In this document: piece by piece, positions 42,897 through 52,919 of the stretch
Layout of the letters: every line of letters begins with the position of its first letter
Numbering within the stretch: position 1 is the stretch's first letter
From: Dimorphilus gyrociliatus
Taxonomy: Eukaryota; Annelida; Polychaeta; Dinophilidae
Reading direction: 5' to 3'
Assembly (NCBI GenBank): GCA_904063045.1
Contig: CAJFCJ010000043.1
Location: forward strand, 1-59,362
DNA: 59,362 bases
Made by a program: the position numbers and the translations under genes
The notes under the pieces: model-generated
What the model was told of the DNA's origin: nothing
The model's input: only the letters and a program-made list of their open reading frames with translations
Database searches by the model: none

Positions 42897-43751
42897 TTAA
42901 ATTTCAATAGTAGAGTACTGTATATTGTATAGTAAAATTATTAATGAAGAAACAATGATGATAAGCACAGAGAAACTATTCTTATTAGAATGATTACATT
43001 TAGAACCTGAACAAATGCAGTAATTTGTCACAAAATTGTCATAAAAGATGGATCTAAATGATGCTTCAGAACAGTGATCTTCATCGTTACACCACGTTTT
43101 TTTGCAACCTCTGTGAATCTCATAGACTCCATTGTCAACTTTAATTTTCTTTTTAAAACATGCAACACCAACACAAAATTCCACACCATATACTGGTCCT
43201 TTAAATTCATCAAGACAGTTTCTACTCACCAATGAATTACATTGATAACATAGTTGGGCATTCGGATCCAAATTTGAAGTTACCGTTCGACATTTTTCCC
43301 TACTACCAGGTAAACTACCTCTGTTCAAACCACCCAAAGACACTGCTATTTTGATAACTTTTAAAATATTTCTAGCAACCTTAATGATATGGAGTTTTCT
43401 ATTTGTCACATTATAATTCAAATCTATGGAACAAGCCATATTCTGTAACATTAAATCATTAAAAGCAGTTTTTTCAACAGTAACTTCACTATTTCGATGG
43501 CAATAAGTTGACTTTGTTTCTAACTCTTCATTCAATTTTTCCACTTGAACAGAAACTGCTAATTCTTTTCCTTCAGTTGATATAAATCTTAAACAGTGTA
43601 AATTTCCTTCAAGCATCATTAAAACATCTTTATGAAGGTTGATTGAATCCACATGGGAAACAACATAATTGGTTATTACACACTGCGAATTTGTTTGATG
43701 AATGTTGATTATTAAAAATGATAGTAATTGCCAAAATGTATTAGTATTCAT
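42897..43751 (-). CDS. Ly6/uPAR-type surface protein with a novel N-terminal domain, copy 1
   Basis: Single exon, 284 aa, ATG at 43749-43751, TAA stop. A signal peptide (1-23) ends near NSQC. Residues 24-150 form an unassigned domain with four cysteines (24, 53, 84, 107). Residues 168-253 are a three-finger Ly6/uPAR module: LCYQCNS, NCLDEF, CVGVACFKKK, RGCKKTWC and the closing CICSGSKCN. A hydrophobic C-terminus (260-275, SVLIIIVSSLIILLY) after a short spacer suggests a GPI anchor. It is divergently paired with a paralogue starting 244 bp away. Such proteins sit on the outer membrane and bind proteins or modulate receptors; the partner is unknown. No disruption is seen. Confidence 0.8.
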   Translation of the reverse strand: MNTNTFWQLLSFLIINIHQTNSQCVITNYVVSHVDSINLHKDVLMMLEGNLHCLRFISTEGKELAVSVQVEKLNEELETKSTYCHRNSEVTVEKTAFNDLMLQNMACSIDLNYNVTNRKLHIIKVARNILKVIKIAVSLGGLNRGSLPGSREKCRTVTSNLDPNAQLCYQCNSLVSRNCLDEFKGPVYGVEFCVGVACFKKKIKVDNGVYEIHRGCKKTWCNDEDHCSEASFRSIFYDNFVTNYCICSGSKCNHSNKNSFSVLIIIVSSLIILLYNIQYSTIEI

Positions 43752-43994
43752 CTTATCAAAATGAAAATGAAAAATTTTGTTCTTTTCTTCTAACTTTAAA
43801 CCAGCCAGGTTATGCTAACCTTTTAATGTAATGCAAAAGAACATGTTTGGACATGTTGCCCTGGATAATGAAAGGTTAATGCACATGTTCTATTGCGTTT
43901 TAATTCTCCTCTTTGAGCAAGACTCTTGTCCTACAGATTTGTGTCATAAGAAAAATTGATTCAATGTCATTCTGTAGTAAGATCATTTCAGAAT
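43752..43994. promoter_or_regulatory. Shared divergent promoter region of the Ly6-like pair
   Basis: Only 243 bp separate the two start codons, which point away from each other. The pair probably shares regulatory DNA. I do not see a convincing TATA box for either side. Confidence 0.4.
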
Positions 43995-44807
43995 ATGAAG
44001 ATATCTCTCTTCCAAGTATTACTTGGTTTCTTAACCATTCATCATTCTCTGTTGAGTTGTACATTTACAAATATCATTGTAACAAATTCAAAAGAAATGA
44101 ATCTTGATCAATTGAATTTTTTATCAGAAGGTAATCACTGTCTTCTATTTTTGACTAATGGTTTAAGTAAATTGAAAGTGTCTGTAACTACTGACAAAGC
44201 AAATCAACAATTAGAATATATTTGTGAAGAGAATGCCATTGTCAAATTACAGAAAATGGAGAAAGATAAAAATTTAAAATTTGATAGTGTAATTTGTATA
44301 AAGAATACAATTGATTCTACAATAAACAATACATCTATTGGTCAATTTAAGACAAAAGAATATTCTGAATTCTCTTCTCTCTTAAAAGTTACTGTAACAC
44401 TTCATTGGAGAATAAAGAAAGAAAGAGTTAACTCCAGAAATTTGAAAGCTAATTCAACAGCCTACTATAAGTATTGTTACAAATGCAATTCCATTACAAA
44501 CGATCATTGCGCTGATGAGTTTTTTAATGATACTTCACTTGATATATGTGAGAGTAACTCTTGTTATAAAAAGGTACTTGATTGGACTGGAAGTTTAAAA
44601 CATGTATATAGAGGCTGCACGGATACCGTTTTTGAATTTCCAACATGTTTTAGTGATAGACACACTTATAACTATGTACAAAATGTTATTACGAATCATT
44701 GTGTTTGTAAAGGAAGCTACTGCAATAATTCAAATTCATTTCAACCATTTATAATAACTATTGTTTTTATTCAATTTCAACTTTTTTATATTTTATATAA
44801 CATTTAA
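43995..44807 (+). CDS. Ly6/uPAR-type surface protein with a novel N-terminal domain, copy 2
   Basis: The ATG at 43995 is chosen over the in-frame ATG at 43956 because it begins the signal peptide (MKISLFQVLLGFLTIHHSLL). The product is 270 aa in a single exon. The unassigned N-terminal domain has cysteines at 22, 49, 77 and 101, matching copy 1 in order and near-equal spacing. The Ly6 module follows: KYCYKCNS, HCADEF, CESNSCYKK, RGCTD and CVCKGSYCNN. It ends in a hydrophobic tail (251-269). AATAAA at 44851-44856 is 44 nt after the stop. It is clearly paralogous to copy 1 and diverged. Both copies are open, which argues for function. Confidence 0.8.
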   Translation: MKISLFQVLLGFLTIHHSLLSCTFTNIIVTNSKEMNLDQLNFLSEGNHCLLFLTNGLSKLKVSVTTDKANQQLEYICEENAIVKLQKMEKDKNLKFDSVICIKNTIDSTINNTSIGQFKTKEYSEFSSLLKVTVTLHWRIKKERVNSRNLKANSTAYYKYCYKCNSITNDHCADEFFNDTSLDICESNSCYKKVLDWTGSLKHVYRGCTDTVFEFPTCFSDRHTYNYVQNVITNHCVCKGSYCNNSNSFQPFIITIVFIQFQLFYILYNI

Positions 44808-44856
44808 AATAATATTTCTTTGTCTTTCAATAATTGACTTTGATCATTTGAATAAA

Positions 44857-45254
44857 AATTAACATTAATAAGCATTCCCAAAGATTTATTATCTAATTTT
44901 TTTTGTTTTCATAACTTTGTTTTTCTTTCTCTCTTAATTCAAGAAATATAAAATCAATAAAATATGGCCAGTTGAACAATGAATAAAAATTCTTTCATAT
45001 AGAATTTTTCTAGTTTTTGTGAAACTCTAGGTGATTGAACTTGGCTTTGAGCCAAGTTATTTTTTTTTTATTCTTTGTTTGGATAATTTACCAAGATATG
45101 TTTAGTAATTCCAACCCTGAAAACATTTTGGGAAAGAGTTTTTGCTATTCTAGTTGACAGTATATATACTGAGAAACAATATATGGAGAAAAAAAAAATG
45201 AAGAGATCTTGGAAAAATTATGTCATTAGGATATGAACTTTTGGAACAACCAAA
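44857..45254. other. Intergenic
   Basis: AT-rich; nothing recognised. Confidence 0.3.
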
Positions 45255-45420
45255 CTTTGCTGATTTGTTGTTATATTTTGAAAATACATGGATATATAAT
45301 TCAAAATGTGGAAACCTAAAAATTGACACATGTTTCGTCTGTTAATTAAAATAAATAAGAGTCTTGGGGGTTGGGACAATGGAATAAATAGCTGAGTAAA
45401 TTCAAAAGGCTCATTTCACG
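45255..45420 (+). pseudogene. MULE transposase C-terminal remnant, heavily decayed
   Basis: Plus-strand pieces LLLYFENTWIYNSKCGN and, in another frame, LGGWDNGIN recall the LLEYFENTWILNSTW and VKGWYNRL segments of the 42.2-kb fragment, at similar spacing. Stops separate them. Confidence 0.5.
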
Positions 45421-45479
45421 AAAAGGAATAAAGGAATTTGGGCATCAGGTGGTAATCTTTTAGAGAATTGGTTAAGTTT

Positions 45480-45894
45480 TTCGAACTATGGATGTCCTTT
45501 GTAATTAGGTAGCTTTAGGAATTTAAGAAGTGTCTTGAACTCGGTTCAAACAGCAATTGTCTGGGGTTGGAATGGACCCGTTTTGTTCAGGATTTGCTGT
45601 ACCTTATTACATCCATGCCAGGATGAATCGCCATAGATAAAATCTAATGTTTGGACAAAGCTTATGAATTTGTCCTTGATATTGTTACTATTTGCCATAT
45701 CATGATATTCGTAGCACACCATCTCCTCTACTGTCCATCTCTTTAAAATCTGACATTTTTGCTGAATCGTTGATATATTTATAGACATTTGAACATTGAC
45801 ATGAATCCTTAAAAGATATATACTGTATAAATCCAATGAAATTAACAGTTAATGGTTCAGTTCTCCATCCGGCTTGTTGGGTAAAAATTTCCAT
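45480..45894 (-). other. Unassigned minus-strand ORFs
   Basis: Two overlapping frames (45700-45894 and 45546-45836) give FIGFIQYISFKDSCQCSNVYK in one frame, and KRWTVEEMVCYEYHDMANSN followed by YGDSSWHGCNKVQQIL in the other. They may be parts of one gene joined by a frameshift. I recognise no family. Confidence 0.25.
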
Positions 45895-45909
45895 AAATTT
45901 ATCCTCTGA

Positions 45910-46815
45910 CTATTTGCAAGTAATCTTTTCAAAGAGGTTTCTGTAGAATTTTTTGGTTTGAAGCCTAATTGAATATTTAGTATAGCTATGAACAAGGGGA
46001 TTTATTGTTGAATTTGAGACACTAACTGTCAAAAACAAATTAAAGAGTAATCTAAATTCTTCATCTGATAAAGAAAATATTTCTTTCCTCTTATGATAAG
46101 TTGTAAGTGTAATTATGGATGGTACAACCAATATGATGGTATTGTATATTAATAAAATGGTTAAGACCTTAATACTACTTCCTTCAGATTTTGAACTGTC
46201 AACATTTGATAAATCAGAAATTGCTCTTCTGTGTTTTCTTATAGCTCTAAGAATTGGAAAGTATAATAGTAAACTGGTAATAGCATTCGGTATTACAGTA
46301 CTAAATGACCAAAAATAGAGATATCCAAAAGAAACAACATTTGTAGATTCGCAGAAAAGTGTTGTATTTTGTTCCTTAATAATATCATATTTATTCCAAG
46401 TGAAAACTGGAATTGAGCCAATGATAAAACTGATAAACCATATGAGAAAAAGAAGGATAAATGCTCTCTGTAATGTCCATATTTTGTGAAAAGTTAATGG
46501 TCTTTTAATAGCCAAAAAGTTTTCCAACATGATAAATGTCAGTGTAAAAGATGATATAGCAATGATCATGAAAGCAGTTTGAATTAAAATGATACAACTG
46601 TAAAAAGTCATTTCTGTTTTCTTTAAAAGATAAAAGAATAATAGGCTAATTGAATAAAGAATATCAGTAAAAATCAGAGCTGTCACACCAAAATTTTGTA
46701 ATTTCCATAAATCTTTATTGATTGTACGAATTAATATTAAATTACAATTTAGACAAAGTCCAGCAAATTGACTTGAACAGGAAATAAATAGAATAAAATT
46801 TTCAACATAATCCAT
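45910..46815 (-). CDS. Class A (rhodopsin-like) G protein-coupled receptor
   Basis: ATG at 46813-46815, TAG at 45910-45912, 301 aa in a single exon. Seven hydrophobic segments are visible. A Cys at the head of TM3 (FYSCIILIQ) and one in the second extracellular loop (LFCESTN) can form the usual disulphide. The DRY position reads ENF in MLENFLAIKRPL, so the conserved Arg is lost. TM7 has NSTINPLVHSYT, a variant NPxxY. The third inner loop is short and basic (RKHRRAISDLS). The N-terminus is very short (about 8 residues), without signal or glycosylation site. Ligand and coupling are unknown. Loss of the DRY Arg may mean atypical coupling; many lineage-specific chemoreceptor-like families look like this. 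Confidence 0.85.
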   Translation of the reverse strand: MDYVENFILFISCSSQFAGLCLNCNLILIRTINKDLWKLQNFGVTALIFTDILYSISLLFFYLLKKTEMTFYSCIILIQTAFMIIAISSFTLTFIMLENFLAIKRPLTFHKIWTLQRAFILLFLIWFISFIIGSIPVFTWNKYDIIKEQNTTLFCESTNVVSFGYLYFWSFSTVIPNAITSLLLYFPILRAIRKHRRAISDLSNVDSSKSEGSSIKVLTILLIYNTIILVVPSIITLTTYHKRKEIFSLSDEEFRLLFNLFLTVSVSNSTINPLVHSYTKYSIRLQTKKFYRNLFEKITCK

Positions 46816-47284
46816 CTTTATGTTATTAGAAGCAGCCTTGCAGTAAATGATTAAGTATAGTGTTCTATAGATTTATAAACCTTTTATCCCCTCATCTGTT
46901 ATTTATAAATTGCTTTGTAATTTGCTGTGTTTATAATATATCAGTTTGTAAACTGGCAAAGTCATTCTTGTCAAATATCAGGAATACTTGATAGATGAGC
47001 TAAAATTGTAAACCAAACAATCAGCATAGTTTCATAATTAATGATATCATAATAGAAGCAAACATAGTTAATTAATGTCAAGATAATTTTAACTTTATCT
47101 TTGCACTACAAAATTGAGATGAAAGTTTTCTCTCCAACATAATTTCTATTTCATTACTGAACATAATAATCCTCAGCAGTCAGCTTCAGGTTTATTAATT
47201 TTTAAAATTTGTAATAATCAAATGAATTTATAATTTGGTTAAGCTTGGTTATAGGAGGAAAAACTAAGCTAACAAATTTTAAAT
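46816..47284. other. Intergenic, upstream of the GPCR gene
   Basis: AT-rich; nothing recognised. Confidence 0.3.
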
Positions 47285-47510
47285 TCATATTGTTTATATG
47301 GGTGGGGGTGCGAATGTACAATGGGAGGGTCGAAGCCTACCTTAATATATCTAAGGTTGAGTGTTATATCTGTGTTATTTATATTCCCTAACCCTAAATT
47401 GGAGCCCCTCTAACAATAAATCTAATCAAATTTTCAAACTTACCCTTTCCTAAAATATTTTCAGGGTTGGAAATATTTGCTAACAGGTACATTTGCACCT
47501 GACCCTGGTT
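47285..47510 (+). repeat. Dispersed repeat C, copy 1, with a partial TTAGGG-type element
   Basis: 47290-47365 (GGGTGCGAATGTACAATGG, GGTCGAAGCCTACCTTA) matches 51262-51335 (GGGTGCAAATGTATCATTGG, GGTCAAAGCCTGCCTTA). Within it 47388-47455 is a fragment of the short TTAGGG element (CCCTAACCCTAAATTGGAGC, AATAAATCTAATC). The two copies flank MAM gene B in the same orientation. Confidence 0.65.
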
Positions 47511-47800
47511 AAATAAATTTAGGTGGTTAAGCATTCATAATAAATTGTATTGAGTAAAGTCTGTACAGTTTTCTAAAGAGCAGCTATACCAAAAAGCTAA
47601 TGAATACTAAAAAGTAGGAGTAAATTAGTCGTTCTTACTAAAGGAAAGTAGAAAAATATGGGGAATTTTTTTCTACTAAAATAACTTGTCTGAGTGGTGT
47701 GCATTTAATCATTTTGGACAATGTCTTCACTGAATCAAGTCAGAAATTGATAATTGATAGAAAAATACTTTAATTGTTCAATTTTTATTATATTTTCAGG

Positions 47801-50487
47801 AAAAGGAAAATAATGAAGAAGTGAGAGAAGAGGAAAACACACCAAAAACTGAAGAAAAAAAGAAATATTCCAAGTGTAGGTTTTTTGTAATATTTCTTAT
47901 TACATTTATAGTTTTGGCTGTTATTGGAGCTGGTGTTGCTGTTCTATTTAAATTTATAATAAATAAATCAAAACCAGGTAATCTATTAATCTTAGAAAAA
48001 AATATCATATAACTAATTATTAATTATTTACCCAACAAATTAGATAAGAATGTTGATGAAAATCTGAAAAGCAGTAGCATTGGTACAAAATGTCTTTACA
48101 TATTTAAAAATGGTTTTATTAGGATGGATACAAATGTTATTTTCAAAGTGGATATTGTTTCTATAGGACTATTGATATTGAAGGATCAAGCTATCAATGG
48201 TCTAGAAAAAAAGTTTATCAAAGACAAATGAACAAATTGGAAATATTGCATTAATTGAATCTAAACTATTGAGGAACATTGGTAATAAATGTTTAAGGAT
48301 TCAACATGGAAGTTCTAAGGAGGCTGGGGAAAGTTCTCTCTCAGTTTGACAAATATTCTCTTCCTGAATCTCAATTTTAATCAAAAATTTTTTCAGGTAT
48401 ATTTCAAGCTTGACAATGGGAATCATTACTTTATTATCTCTTTTAATTACATATGGGAAGGTTTTTTTTATTTTTACAAAAGAAGCAACATTATTGACAA
48501 TCTTCCGGAAGAACCATTCAAGGTTTTTATTGAAAACAATCAATTCAATTTTTTAATCATTAATCATCGCTGTTCATTCTTAAAGATAGTTTTCAAGTAC
48601 TATAATCTCAGTTTATCTGAAAATATTGTAAATGTTAGCTGGATTTCTACAAGTATTTAATTACAAAACCAATAATGATGATGTCACAATTACAACACTA
48701 ACTTTCACTAAAGATATTATTGATAACTTCAAATATTTTGTATTCAGTTTTTATAAATCTAAGCCATCAGATTTTGAACAACAACTAACTGTTACAAAGA
48801 ATTTCAATGGTAACAGAATAGGACAAAGGTTTTTCATTCTTTTCTCTTGGTGTTTTTTTTTATTACTAAAATTATTATTAATCTATTCCAGTTCTCTATT
48901 TCAAAGTTCAACAAGTTGTCAACAATGTCAATATTTTGAATTAGAACCAGATTTAAAGAATGTAAAAAAAGTCAACTAATAACTCTTTAGCACTTATTAC
49001 CAAAAAAAAAATATTTTTTTTACCAGTTTATTTTCAAATTAAATGGCAAACATAAATTCAGCAAACTCTATTTTGATGACTTTGAAGTAACCAATTCCAA
49101 ACCAGAATTGATAGATTTGAACAATGGCAATAGTTTTACTTTTTATATATAATTTTTTTTTCTTTTTTTAAAATATTTTCATTTTCATTTTAAAATTTTT
49201 TTCAGATTTAAATAAATATCCATATTGTTTATTTTACAAAGAAGATTGTTATTGGTTTAGTTCTCACAGTTGTACTTGGCGTAGATTGCCTTTTCCTTCC
49301 TGTTTGTTCAAAATTTTTTAATTGATAGTATATCTTTTTTATTAATATACATTTAATCATTTTTTTTTTGTAAAGGTACATTTTTCAAATCCAGCTTGAA
49401 GTATAGGGTTACAACATATTTCAAAGTATTTGTAGAACATCCTGAAGATATTTGTGTCTCTTTTGAATATATGATAAGTGGAAAAACTGAATCTTATGAT
49501 GATCTTTGTCTGCTAGTAAGATATTTTTTTTTCATTATTTCTTTCCTCTGAATTGTTCAAAATAAAAAATGTATATTTAAAATAACTCAGATTCATGAAG
49601 ACAGAAATATTATTGATTTTAAACAAAAAGTTACCAATACACGTTTAAGAGAATCATTTGACATCAAAGGATATAATAATGTTAGAATTCATTTTTAAAT
49701 ATTATTGTGTTTTCATTGTTTTCTACATTTCTTAGATTTATTTTCAAGCTGTCTATTTCAAACCTACACAAAATGCTATTTATTTATATTATATTGAAAT
49801 TAAGAAAGATAAATGCAAAAATCCAACTATATCAATAATAAATGGTATATGATATATCACATGAAATATATATTGTCATTTTTAAATTTTTTTTTTAATT
49901 CATTCAGAACAAGATATAAATTGTAATTTTGAGAATGGACTTTGTGGTGATAAAATAAAAGAAGGACATTCATCAGCATTCGTACTTTATAGAGATGAAA
50001 TGAACAATCTTTATTCTGGAAAAAGTATCTAAATTTCTTTCAAAAGATAATTTTTTTTGTTTATTTTTTGTTTTTATCTAAAGATTCAGCTTTAATTTTG
50101 AGAAAACACTTGTCAAGTCCACAGATAAAATTTGTTAATATTAAACTCCTTTCGCCTAAAATCAATAAAACACTCATTGCAGCATGTTTTCAATTTGAAT
50201 CATAGTTTTTAAAGAATGGAACAGTTCCAAACTTTGTACCCATTCAAGTTCAATCTGAAATTGGACATATTTGGCAAGAAAGGCAAAAATCACTTTTTTT
50301 TATACAATAAAAGAAATGTAATATTTTTTTCACTTTTTCAAACTGTTGTCATTCAACAATCAAAGACTGTTCAGAGACGAAAATTTTGAAACTTGCTACT
50401 CAAATTAAACTAACATTTAATTTCACTTCTTTGAATGATGAAAAAGTGGTTTTTGATAATTTTGTCTTGAAAAATGGTCCTTGTTAA
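47801..50487 (+). pseudogene. Membrane-anchored multi-MAM protein (gene B)
   Basis: The first recognised exon (47801-47977, after TTTTCAG) encodes an acidic/basic cytoplasmic stretch and one membrane span (FFVIFLITFIVLAVIGAGVA), giving a type II layout. MAM modules follow on small exons: DGYKCYFQSGYC with SSYQWSRKK (48124-48220); ITITTLTFTKDIIDNFKYF and CQQCQYFELEPDLKN (48690-48965); FKVFVEHPEDICVSFEYM and FDIKGYNNVRIHF (49420-49695); INCNFENGLCGD (49917). It ends with KLTFNFTSLNDEKVVFDNF and TAA at 50485-50487. Module order and the last exons match gene A at 15.4-18.1 kb. TAG at 50203-50205 replaces the Tyr of FQFESY in gene A, and the first module loses its frame after IL. I call it a probable pseudogene. 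MAM ectodomains mediate adhesion. Confidence 0.6.
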
Positions 50488-52114
50488 TCAAGTGAAAAAG
50501 AAGGGGTTAGATGCGAATGTATCAGAGTGTGAACACACACCTACTCAAAAAAAAGTGTTTTCAATTAAAAGTGACTTTTTTTTTAAAATGAAAAAAAAAA
50601 CTAAATAATTTAAAACTGAACCTTAAGTATGACCAGGCAAGGTCTGAGTTTGACCAAAGGATGATTGTATTTCTGGTTGTAGGTTTTTGAATAAGTGGTA
50701 TATAGTAGGAGAGTATGAGCATAAAAATAAGGAAAGTTGTACAATACTGTAGTACTTTAGGGACTTTTACTGCAATAGAAATATAACAAATTACTGGCTT
50801 TAAACAGAGAGAAAAAATCAGATTTTGAAAATTTTAGTATATGAATATTGCTTAGATATATATATACAATATCCCCAAGATTTAACTTTAAAAAGAAGTT
50901 CTCTTAAAAAAACTATTGGAAATTGTCAGACAATAAGACAAAAAAATTCTACTTGAAATGGATGGACATATTGGTGATATTGGAAAAAAAAATATATAAT
51001 TCACTCAGAACTTTAATCTGATTAGAGTGTTGGATCAAAGCGTGTTAATATAGGAAGAAAAAGTGGAAATGTAATATTCAAATTGTTTTGATTTAAAACT
51101 CATCTTTTGCATATCATCTGTCCAGCTTATTAGTTATCCATTATCAAGAATGATATAATTAGTCAAACAAGTTACTCTACCCAAATGAAATTTTATAGTA
51201 CTTTAGAGGTGTTTCTCCTTCTTCAGATGAGTTGAAAGGACTCAGTTCTAATCAGGTTGTGGGTGCAAATGTATCATTGGAAGGTCAAAGCCTGCCTTAC
51301 TAAATCTGAAATTGACTGTAATATCTGTTTGAGATCTAAAAATTATTTAAAAAGCTTTAAGACTACAGTGTTTATTATCTAAGCCTATATATTTCAGGAC
51401 TAGAAGGTTACTCAACAGCCTATGTGTAAATGTTCTACAGTATTTCTAATTGAAGGTTATTGAAGGTCAAGGGCAAAATATAATGGATCAATATGCTTAT
51501 GATATAATGTACAATGTATAAAAACAATGCAAACTCTACTCAAAAGACAAAATATTTCTTTAAATAGATTTCAAAGTTATTCATTATTTAAATATTAAAG
51601 ATTTCTAAATTTCATGTGTATTGCACATAGCTGCATTCTAGAAAAACAAGATCAAAAGCAAGATTATGTCTTTAGTCACTTTGTCACAGAGATTTCTATT
51701 TGAATGTAAAAAAAGAAACATTTTGATCATCCACAGTATTATTTCATTAATATCATTTTACATTCTGACAAAAGTTTCTTAATAATTTTGAATAAAGCAG
51801 ACTTTGCTTGTAAAGTTACCATGGTTATAGAATTGATACAAAAAAGAAACAGAAAAAAAAGTATTGGGAAATAAATTACTTAATGATTGTGTTATATATA
51901 TATATTCCTGAATAGTTTCCTCTTCTCCTCCATTACTTTAAGTTATCAATAACTCAAGATTAATTCTGATATTGTATTTTGTATTAAAAAAGAAATATGG
52001 ATAATAGTTAAGTAAAAGATATTGAGAATGTGAAAAGGAATTGTAAGTTGCATCTGAAATTTGAGATAAATCTTGAGCTATTTTCACTGCTTTCTTTGGT
52101 GTGATAAAGATAGG
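50488..52114. other. Intergenic, with dispersed repeat C copy 2
   Basis: 51255-51435 repeats part of 47285-47510. Elsewhere the sequence is AT-rich without open frames of note. A short TA run lies at about 51894-51905. Confidence 0.45.
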
Positions 52115-52849
52115 ATGGAGAAGAAACTTAACAATACTACATTTCTTTTAACAATTGATGAAATAGATTTGAAATTTTTTTCACCATTTTTAATTTATAT
52201 ATCAATTGTTATACTAATTGGAATACCTTTAAATATTCTAATCCTATTTTTTTATGATTCTAAAGAAAAGAAAGTATCATCATCATTCAATCCTGATAAT
52301 ATATTTATAAAGAGTATGGCAATTATTGATATTTTAATTTGTGGAATTTGTGGTCCATATTCAATAATTTTGGAACTGGGTTTTATAAAAAATGTTCTAC
52401 TTTGTAAAATATTTTCATTCATCTATCATTTTCTTTTAGTTTCATCATCATTTACATTTATGTTTGTTGCTATTGAAAGATGGTTTGGTGTTTGTAAACC
52501 ACTTAAAAAACTTAATAGACAACATATTAAAATAATGTTTTTATTAATTGGTTTATTTGCATCCATTGCTGGTCTAATAAATAGTTTATCACATGGAATT
52601 AAAATTGATGAAAGGCACAATACTGGTCATATTTTTAAAACTTGCTTCTCCCAATCTGGAATAATGGATGACATTTATAAATATCTTATTTGTATTGTAT
52701 ATATTGGAGCAGCTATTTTACTATATTCAATTTATGGTCTTATTTATAGAGTTATCTATTTAAGAAGTTTAAAATTAAGAAAAAATAAAGTGAGTGATAA
52801 TAGAGATACTATAAAAGATTTTAAAAATCTTAAAAAAGGATTTCTTTAA
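52115..52849 (+). CDS. Class A GPCR lacking TM6-TM7 (truncated)
   Basis: The ATG at 52115 is preferred (the longer frame would start at a TTG). The protein is 244 aa. The N-terminus has a glycosylation site (NNTT). TM1 contains GIPLNILILFFY (the conserved Asn), and TM2 is IIDILICGICGP. The TM3 inner end is FVAIERWFGVCKPL (ERW at DRY). TM4 and TM5 follow. The third inner loop is basic (RSLKLRKNKVSDNRD) and the frame ends in TAA after KNLKKGFL. No TM6, TM7 or NPxxY is found in the 70 bp before the next, oppositely oriented, gene, nor an obvious donor. It is probably a 3'-deleted pseudogene, or a five-helix product. Confidence 0.65.
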   Translation: MEKKLNNTTFLLTIDEIDLKFFSPFLIYISIVILIGIPLNILILFFYDSKEKKVSSSFNPDNIFIKSMAIIDILICGICGPYSIILELGFIKNVLLCKIFSFIYHFLLVSSSFTFMFVAIERWFGVCKPLKKLNRQHIKIMFLLIGLFASIAGLINSLSHGIKIDERHNTGHIFKTCFSQSGIMDDIYKYLICIVYIGAAILLYSIYGLIYRVIYLRSLKLRKNKVSDNRDTIKDFKNLKKGFL

Positions 52850-52919
52850 TCCAATTAAAAACACAAAGATTATATAGTGAAAATAAAAGCAGATTAGTTC
52901 AGGTGATTAGTTATCAATC

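Noticed and set aside
45910-46815. The minus-strand GPCR as a pseudogene because of its ENF motif
   Set aside because: The frame is fully open with seven helices; motif loss alone does not show decay.
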